Of a stretch of 46,602 nucleotides of DNA, positions 40,168 through 46,602 are shown piece after piece. The DNA comes from an uncultured Pelagibacteraceae bacterium. Lineage in GTDB: Bacteria; Pseudomonadota; Alphaproteobacteria; Pelagibacterales; AG-422-B15. Position numbers and translations under genes: made by a program. The stretch lies in the NCBI GenBank assembly GCA_902518415.1, contig CABYGA010000007.1, positions 1 through 46,602 on the forward strand, read 5' to 3'. Position 1 is the stretch's first letter. Each line of letters starts with the position of its first letter. The notes below the pieces were generated by a model. That model saw only the letters and a program-made list of their open reading frames with translations. It was not told where the DNA came from and did no database searches.

Positions 40168-42408
40168 ATGATTAAATTTTCTTTAATACTAATTTTTTAT
40201 TCCTTAACTTTATCACATTCATTTGCCGATGAACAAACAATCTGGATTACTCCCTCTGAAACTGACTATTCAAGATTATCAACTGGTTTAGCGGGTTCAA
40301 ATATAACTATAATAGGAGAAGACGAAATCAAAAATTCTAAAAATTCAAGTATTCCAGAAATAATTTCTAGTCATTCTGGTATTCAACTAAGAAATTTATT
40401 TTCAAATGTAAATTCTACAGGATCAACTCTTGATCTAAGAGGCTTCGGGGAGTCTGCTAAAAATAATTCAGTAATTCTTTTAAACGGACGACGACTAAAC
40501 GATATTGATATGGCAGGCGTAAACTTTTCAATTGTGCCAAAGGACTCAATTAAAAGAATTGAAGTTATTCGAGGTGGGTCTGCTTCTACACTTTATGGAA
40601 ATGGAGCAGTTGGTGGGGCGATCAATATTGTAACAAAGAATGTTACAGATACCACATCTCAACTTAATGTTGGTATTGCATCACATAACTCTTATTCATC
40701 TGATTTTTCTATGCCTATAATTATTAATGAAAATTCTGGCGTATTATTATCAGCATCGATTAATGAAAGTGACACATATCGTCAACGTTCTGACTTTGAA
40801 AGTGAAAGTTATTTAATTAGATATAATGTCAGAGAAAACAATAATGCTTATTATCTAGATATAAATGATAGTTCATATTCACAACTTTTGCCTGGAGCAA
40901 GATATAAGGGAAATCTTAATGGGTTCTCTGACGGAGACACGGTAACATGCAATCTTTTGTCTGATAGTAAGACAGCATTTCAAAAAGGAACTCATTGGAG
41001 CTTATCTGGACAATGCTTAGTAAGGGATCCAGACTATGCTAACTTTGAGACCGTTGCAATTACCACTGGTGCTGATTTACAAATCAATAAAATGACTAAT
41101 TTGCATGTAAGTTTAGCTAGCAGAGATAAAGAGCAGAGAGCCTTTACTGCCGGTGGAACTTCAATTCTAGGTTATCCAACCTCATCGGACACTTTCAATT
41201 TTTATGAATTAGAAACAGATTATTTATCTTTTAGGGCTGATCATAAAACATTTATTGGAGAGAATTTAGCCTCTTTAAGTGTTGGTATAGATCTTCAAGA
41301 TACTGATTATACAAAAAAATCAAGTCAGAGCATTTTAGACCCTTTTGGTGGGTTTGTTTATGCTTCTCAAGAGGGTAGTGCGATATACTCTCAAAACTCA
41401 GTTAATTTAATTAATGGAAAATCAATTTTATCACTTGGTTTTCGATCAGAAAATGCAAAATACAAAGTAAATGAATCTTTTGATACATCGGTAAGTAAAT
41501 TTGCATCCAGCACAGCAAGAGACCCTTATCAAACAAAAATGAATAATACTGCGGCAAATATTGGAGTTGAATATATTTTGGATAGTCAAAATACTTTATT
41601 CTTTAAATATGCAGAAGCATTTCGAACGCCTGATCTTGATGCGCGAAATAGCACATGTGCATCTGCTTATTCAGCGTGCTCTGGCACAGGATCTCATTTT
41701 TATCTAAAGGATCAAACATCAGATGAACTTGAGTTCGGAATAAGACACATGATTGAAAATCTTAGTTTTACGTCAAGTATTTTTGAAATGAACACTTTAA
41801 ATGAAATTAGATATGTTCCATACGCGAACAATACTAATCTTGATCCAATAAAAAGGAAAGGTTTTGACTTAGATTTTAATTATTATTTAGATGAAAAAAC
41901 CTCAATAGATGGTTCTTTCTCATATATTGATGCTCACTTTACTTCAGGCTCACTCTCAAGAGGAGCTTTTCAGGGTACATATGCTGCTGATAGCACAACT
42001 GCATCTGAAAGAATGGACAGCAGTAGAAATCTTAGTGATGGAACCTATAATATTGCTGGATTGAAGGTACCTTTAGTTGCAGAGTATGCGTATAACTTAG
42101 GTTTAGATTATAAAATGCCTAATGATATTAATTTTAAACTTGAAATGTCATTTGTTGACGAGATGTTTGTTTCTAACGATCAGGAAAATATAGAACCGAC
42201 CATACCAAGTTATTATCTGTTTGATTTAAGTTTAGATGCAAAGAATGATTATGGTTATTGGTCATTTGGCATAGATAACATTTTTAATACAAGTTATTAC
42301 ACTTTTGCAACAGCTAGTTCTTCTCATGGAGACTCCTCATACGGAATACAAAATATGTATCCATTGGAAAGAAGAAGTATTTTTTTAGATTATTCCTATG
42401 AATTCTAG
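40168..42408 (+). CDS. btuB: TonB-dependent outer-membrane receptor, probable cobalamin/corrinoid receptor (BtuB-like)
   Basis: Signal peptide; plug domain (LDLRGFGESAKNNSVILLNGRRLND, IEVIRGGSASTLYGNGAVGGAINIVTK); C-terminal aromatic FLDYSYEF; cobalamin riboswitch upstream. Confidence 0.88.
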   Translation: MIKFSLILIFYSLTLSHSFADEQTIWITPSETDYSRLSTGLAGSNITIIGEDEIKNSKNSSIPEIISSHSGIQLRNLFSNVNSTGSTLDLRGFGESAKNNSVILLNGRRLNDIDMAGVNFSIVPKDSIKRIEVIRGGSASTLYGNGAVGGAINIVTKNVTDTTSQLNVGIASHNSYSSDFSMPIIINENSGVLLSASINESDTYRQRSDFESESYLIRYNVRENNNAYYLDINDSSYSQLLPGARYKGNLNGFSDGDTVTCNLLSDSKTAFQKGTHWSLSGQCLVRDPDYANFETVAITTGADLQINKMTNLHVSLASRDKEQRAFTAGGTSILGYPTSSDTFNFYELETDYLSFRADHKTFIGENLASLSVGIDLQDTDYTKKSSQSILDPFGGFVYASQEGSAIYSQNSVNLINGKSILSLGFRSENAKYKVNESFDTSVSKFASSTARDPYQTKMNNTAANIGVEYILDSQNTLFFKYAEAFRTPDLDARNSTCASAYSACSGTGSHFYLKDQTSDELEFGIRHMIENLSFTSSIFEMNTLNEIRYVPYANNTNLDPIKRKGFDLDFNYYLDEKTSIDGSFSYIDAHFTSGSLSRGAFQGTYAADSTTASERMDSSRNLSDGTYNIAGLKVPLVAEYAYNLGLDYKMPNDINFKLEMSFVDEMFVSNDQENIEPTIPSYYLFDLSLDAKNDYGYWSFGIDNIFNTSYYTFATASSSHGDSSYGIQNMYPLERRSIFLDYSYEF

Positions 42409-42463
42409 AATAGGTTTTCTCATAAATGCATTGATATTAATAAATTGTTGAGTATCTTTAAGT

Positions 42464-42985
42464 ATGATGAAATTAAATAAAAATAATTACTATGTCATTA
42501 TTGGCATTATCATATTACTCGCCACAGCCAGATTGCTTCCTCATCCACCAAACTTCACCCCAATTCTTGGTATGGCTGTATTTTCTGGAGCGATCATAAG
42601 TAGAAGATTGATAGCCTATTTAATTCCTTTAGCTGCTATGTTTCTAAGTGATTTATATCTGGGCTTACATTCCAGCATTCCTATTATTTATTTCTCATTA
42701 GCAGTATGTGTTTTGATTGGAACATTTATTGAATCAAGAGTGTCCATTATCAATTCTCTTTTAGGAATAAGTTTTGGTGTGCTTGTATTTTTCTTGATAA
42801 CAAACTTTGGAGTTTGGTATGGATCAGGAATGTATGAGTCTAGTATTTCAGGTCTCATGAATTGTTACCTTATGGGACTTCCTTTTGTGCAAAATACTTT
42901 TATATCAAGTCTAATATATGGAATGGGAGCTTTCTTAATCTACGATATCATCAATAAACATATAATTTTTGCCAATAATGCCTAA
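42464..42985 (+). CDS. Small integral membrane protein, DUF6580-like putative transporter
   Basis: 173 aa, multiple TM segments; ATARLLPHPPNFTPILGMAVFSGAIISRRLIAYLIPLAAMFLSDLYLG, NFGVWYGSGMYESSISGLMNCYLMGLPFVQNTFISSLIY. 55 nt downstream of the receptor. Confidence 0.65.
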   Translation: MMKLNKNNYYVIIGIIILLATARLLPHPPNFTPILGMAVFSGAIISRRLIAYLIPLAAMFLSDLYLGLHSSIPIIYFSLAVCVLIGTFIESRVSIINSLLGISFGVLVFFLITNFGVWYGSGMYESSISGLMNCYLMGLPFVQNTFISSLIYGMGAFLIYDIINKHIIFANNA

Positions 42986-42994
42986 AAAATAGAG

Positions 42995-43023
42995 TTGAAA
43001 TCAGTATTTGAAGGCATTATATA
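42995..43023 (+). promoter_or_regulatory. Candidate sigma70-type promoter upstream of the second ACAD pair
   Basis: TTGAAA (42995-43000), 17-nt spacer, TATATA (43018-43023), 30 nt before the ATG at 43054. Confidence 0.4.
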
Positions 43024-43053
43024 ATTTTTAATAATTAAATACTAGGTGATTCC

Positions 43054-44256
43054 ATGGATACAGCATTTTCAAATGAAGATTTAAAATTTCAATCTGAAGT
43101 AAGAGAATTTATTGCAAACAATTACCCAAAAGAACTGAAAGATTCAATTGGCACAAAAAGAAAAACTGGAAAAGAATTGTCTCGTGATGACCTAATGTCT
43201 TGGCATAAAATTTTAGGTAATCACAATGGCTGGTCAGCACCTGGATGGCCTAAAAAATATGGTGGAGCAGAATTTTCTCCAACGCAAAAATATATATTTG
43301 AGCAAGAATGTGCCCGAGCTGAATGTCAATACATAATGCCTTTTGGCGTTAATATGGTAGGCCCAGTAATTTATACATTTGGTAATGACAAACAAAAAGC
43401 AAAGCATCTTCCAGGAATTCTTAGTGGTGATGTATTTTGGTGTCAGGGATATTCAGAACCAGGGTCAGGTTCTGATTTAGCATCTCTTAAAACAAGTGCA
43501 GTTAAAGAAGGTGATCATTATGTCGTTAATGGTCAAAAAACTTGGACTACTCTTGCACAGCACGCAGATTGGATTTTTTGCTTAGTAAGAACAAATCCAG
43601 ATGCAGAAAAACCTCAGCAAGGAATCTCATTTCTTTTGATCGATATGAAAACTCCAGGAATTACCGTTCGCCCAATCAAGCTTATGGACGGATCTCACGA
43701 AGTTAACGAAACGTGGTTTGATAATGTAAGGGTGCCTGCTGAGAATCTAATTGGTCAAGAAAACATGGGTTGGACTTATGCTAAATTTTTACTAGCTCAT
43801 GAAAGATCTGGCATTGCAGGTGTTGCAAGGTCTAAAAAGGCTTTAGAAAGGATAAAGCAAATTGCTAGCGCAGAGATGTCCTATGGTGAACCGTTAATAC
43901 AAGATCCAGCGTTTAAATCCAAAATAGCAACTGCTGAACTTGAATTAAATTCCCTGGAATATACTGAGCTTAGAACTCTAGCGAAAGACTCAGCTGGAAA
44001 AGGTCCTGGCCCAGAATCTTCGCTTCTGAAGATTAAGGGTACTGATATTCAACAAATGGTCACTGAACTTGCGATGGAAGCAGTCGGATATTATGCTAAT
44101 CCGCACCTGGGTACTACATTAAGCAATGAATATGTAGGACCAGATTATGCAACTAATTTATCAGGATCATACTTTAATTTTAGAAAAGCATCTATTTATG
44201 GTGGCTCTAATGAAATTCAGAGAAATATTATCGCTAAGATGGTTCTTGGTTTATAA
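43054..44256 (+). CDS. Acyl-CoA dehydrogenase-family protein, probable catalytic subunit
   Basis: WCQGYSEPGSGSDLASLKTSA, NGQKTWTTLAQHADW, FLLAHERSGIAG, IYGGSNEIQRNIIAKMVLGL motifs. Confidence 0.94.
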   Translation: MDTAFSNEDLKFQSEVREFIANNYPKELKDSIGTKRKTGKELSRDDLMSWHKILGNHNGWSAPGWPKKYGGAEFSPTQKYIFEQECARAECQYIMPFGVNMVGPVIYTFGNDKQKAKHLPGILSGDVFWCQGYSEPGSGSDLASLKTSAVKEGDHYVVNGQKTWTTLAQHADWIFCLVRTNPDAEKPQQGISFLLIDMKTPGITVRPIKLMDGSHEVNETWFDNVRVPAENLIGQENMGWTYAKFLLAHERSGIAGVARSKKALERIKQIASAEMSYGEPLIQDPAFKSKIATAELELNSLEYTELRTLAKDSAGKGPGPESSLLKIKGTDIQQMVTELAMEAVGYYANPHLGTTLSNEYVGPDYATNLSGSYFNFRKASIYGGSNEIQRNIIAKMVLGL

Positions 44257-44297
44257 AATTTTTGACATTTTAGCCGTCAATATATAGGACTATCCTC

Positions 44298-45476
44298 ATG
44301 AACTTTGATTACACGGAAGAACAAACTCTTCTTGAAAATATGGTTACTTCATTTGTAAGAGATGACTATGACTGGGACACAAGATGCTCAATAGTTAAAA
44401 CTGAGGAGGGATGGAATGAAGATAACTGGAAGAAGTTTGCTGAACTTGGTCTTTTAGGGGTTCCTTTTGAAGAGGATCATGGTGGACTAGGTGGTGAAGC
44501 TACTGACATAATGATTGTAATGGAGCAATTTGGAAAAGGACTTGTTGTAGAGCCTTACATGCCTGCAATAATTCTAGCTGGAGGCCTCATTTCTAAACTT
44601 GGATCATTAGATCAAAAAAGTTCAATTATCCCAGAAATTATATCAGGTGACAGACGTTATGTTTTTGCCTACGCAGAGCCTCAAAGTAGGTTTGATTTAT
44701 TTGATGTCAAATGTTCTGCAACTATTGATGGAGATAACTATACTATTAACGGATTTAAGTCTGTAGTCTTCGGTGCTGGCGTGGCAACTCACTTAATTAT
44801 TTCTGCAAGAACTGATGGAGATCAAAGATCAAAATCAGGAATTACACTATTTTTAGTTGATATAAAATCTGATGGTATCACGCTACAGAATTACCCAACA
44901 ATAGATGAGTACAGGGCATCTGAAGTTGTTATTGAGAATTTAAGTGTGTCAAAAGAAAATATTTTAGGCGAGTTGGGCAACTCTTATGAAGCAATCGAAG
45001 AACAAGTAGATTTATCTACAATTGCAATATGCTCAGAGGCTGTTGGCATCTTACAAGTGCTTAAAGACTCAACTAACGATTATTGTAAAAATAGAAAACA
45101 ATTTGGTCAGCCAATTAGTGCAAATCAAGCGATACAGCATCGCCTTGTCGATATGATGATTGAATATGAGCAAGCAAAGTCAATTCTCTATATGGCAATT
45201 ACAGCAGACCATAGCAATCCAGACGAAAGAAGAAAGGCAACATCAGCTGCAAAAGCTCGTATTGGAAAAGCTATTAAATTTGTTGGTGAAAATGCTATTC
45301 AATTACATGGAGGCATGGGAGTTGTTGACGAGTATATGATCAGTCACTTTTTTAAAAGAGCAACAATGATTGGAATTCTTTTCGGTAATGTTGATTTCCA
45401 CATGAAAAGATACATTGATTTGACTCAATCTAATATTCAGTCAATAAACGAAGACGACGGAATTAATCTTTCTTAG
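44298..45476 (+). CDS. Acyl-CoA dehydrogenase-family protein, probable non-catalytic subunit
   Basis: FDYTEEQTLLENMVTSFV, VPFEEDHGGLGGEATD, RKQFGQPISANQAIQHRLVDM, AIQLHGGMGVVDEY. Both usual catalytic Glu positions are absent. Confidence 0.9.
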   Translation: MNFDYTEEQTLLENMVTSFVRDDYDWDTRCSIVKTEEGWNEDNWKKFAELGLLGVPFEEDHGGLGGEATDIMIVMEQFGKGLVVEPYMPAIILAGGLISKLGSLDQKSSIIPEIISGDRRYVFAYAEPQSRFDLFDVKCSATIDGDNYTINGFKSVVFGAGVATHLIISARTDGDQRSKSGITLFLVDIKSDGITLQNYPTIDEYRASEVVIENLSVSKENILGELGNSYEAIEEQVDLSTIAICSEAVGILQVLKDSTNDYCKNRKQFGQPISANQAIQHRLVDMMIEYEQAKSILYMAITADHSNPDERRKATSAAKARIGKAIKFVGENAIQLHGGMGVVDEYMISHFFKRATMIGILFGNVDFHMKRYIDLTQSNIQSINEDDGINLS

Positions 45477-45488
45477 ATGACTAATTTC

Positions 45489-46391
45489 CTATTCTGATAG
45501 CTTTTTAAATATATGAGCTGTATGTTCCGCTCCACTTCTAAGAGCTTTACTGTTTGTCATATTTGAAGCCTCTGACCATTTTTCAGCTAGCATATCAGCA
45601 TTTAGATCATCTCCTTTAAGAGCTATTCCTTCAGAATGAACTATTTCAGCCATCGCAAAAACACCTGCTCCAGCAGAAATCATTACACCATCAGGTGCAT
45701 CTTCAGAGGCCATGAAAATTACCGCGGGAGATACAGACTCAGGCTTAAGGCTGTCAAATACTGCATCAGGCATTCCAAGATTTTCTGTCATTCTTGTAGC
45801 TGCGACAGGTACGAGTGAATTTACTTTGATATTATTCTTTTGTCCTTCAATTCTAAGAGTATTCATTAAGCCAACTACTCCCATTTTAGCTGATCCGTAA
45901 TTAGACTGTCCAAAATTACCAAATATTCCTGACGAAGAAGATGTCATAACTATTCGGCCATATTTCTGTTCAACCATAATAGGCCATACAGCTTTAGTGC
46001 AATAGACAGACCCCATCATATGTACATCAACCACAAATTCAAAATCATCTAAGGTTACTTTTGCAAAAGATTTATCTCTTAAGACACCAGCATTATTTAC
46101 AAGGATATCAATTCTTCCGTAAGCTGCCATTGCGTCATCTACTAGTTTTTTTACACCAGCTTTATCAGTTACACTTGATCCATTTGAGATGGCATCACCA
46201 CCCATAGCTTTTATTTCTTCAACAACCTTATCAGCCGCTTCACTTGATCCACCTGATCCATCTACAGCACCACCTAAATCATTAACAATAACTTTTGCAC
46301 CTCTTTCAGCAAATTGAAGTGCATGGCATCTTCCTAATCCGCCTCCAGCACCTGTTACTATTGCTACTTTATCTTTAAAACTTATTGTCAT
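45489..46391 (-). CDS. SDR-family dehydrogenase resembling the dehydrogenase domain of peroxisomal multifunctional enzyme type 2
   Basis: DKVAIVTGAGGGLGRCHALQFAERGAKVIVNDLGGAVDGSGGSSEAADKVVEEI, NNAGVLRDKSFAKV, YGSAKMGVVGL motifs. Confidence 0.92.
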   Translation of the reverse strand: MTISFKDKVAIVTGAGGGLGRCHALQFAERGAKVIVNDLGGAVDGSGGSSEAADKVVEEIKAMGGDAISNGSSVTDKAGVKKLVDDAMAAYGRIDILVNNAGVLRDKSFAKVTLDDFEFVVDVHMMGSVYCTKAVWPIMVEQKYGRIVMTSSSSGIFGNFGQSNYGSAKMGVVGLMNTLRIEGQKNNIKVNSLVPVAATRMTENLGMPDAVFDSLKPESVSPAVIFMASEDAPDGVMISAGAGVFAMAEIVHSEGIALKGDDLNADMLAEKWSEASNMTNSKALRSGAEHTAHIFKKLSE

Positions 46392-46400
46392 TTTTAACTC

Positions 46401-46602
46401 CTAATTGATCAGATCTTTTAATTGAGAGAAATTATTTATCACCATATCAGCCTCTTTGTAAATATTTTTATTATCTGTATATCCATATTCAACTAAAACA
46501 ACTGGCATATTTGCATTATGACCTGCATTTAAATCTGTAGCACTATCACCAATCATAATTGAATCAGACTGACCGATTTCGAGGTGATTACAAATTTCAA
46601 TT
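46401..46602 (-). CDS. HAD-family phosphatase (phosphoglycolate phosphatase-like), partial at window edge
   Basis: Minus-strand reading: IEICNHLEIGQSDSIMIGDSATDLNAGHNANMPVVLVEYGYTDNKNIYKEADMVINNFSQLKDLIN*; HAD motif MIGDSATDLNAGHNA. Confidence 0.8.
   Translation of the reverse strand, partial: IEICNHLEIGQSDSIMIGDSATDLNAGHNANMPVVLVEYGYTDNKNIYKEADMVINNFSQLKDLIN

Noticed and set aside
44262-44280. Short inverted repeat TTGAC/GTCAA between the second-pair ACAD genes
   Set aside because: Only 5-bp arms, with no U-tract and no properly spaced -10; could easily arise by chance in AT-rich DNA.

Overview
This is a gene-dense, low-GC, streamlined chromosomal window, probably from a marine alphaproteobacterium (judged from gene content only). 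I see no rRNA, tRNA, CRISPR array, transposase, integrase or phage genes. Most genes are housekeeping: hisS(partial)-hisZ-hisG, groESL, ribF-ileS-lspA, an SbmA/BacA-like transporter, a short pgi, rsmD, an rluB-type synthase, tadA, purD, xseA, a lipid A/Kdo cluster (msbA-DUF374-waaA-lpxK-lpxL), pmbA, ubiA, rsmE, gshA, an MscS channel, rpoZ and a phosphohexomutase. The less ordinary content is: (1) a cobalamin riboswitch before a TonB receptor and a small membrane protein (DUF6580-like), with a 9-nt perfect anti-Shine-Dalgarno element as a candidate expression platform; (2) two tandem acyl-CoA dehydrogenase pairs, each apparently one catalytic and one degenerate subunit, which suggests alpha2beta2 enzymes; (3) a separately encoded ACAD11-like dehydrogenase and ACAD10/11-like APH kinase in one neighbourhood; (4) an RNA polymerase omega subunit with a long acidic tail, a GroES with a Lys/Ser tail and a BamF-like lipoprotein with an acidic tail; (5) an untracked 55-codon small ORF with a TTG start. 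I found no clear anti-phage or other wholly new system. Family assignments come from motif recognition without database searches.
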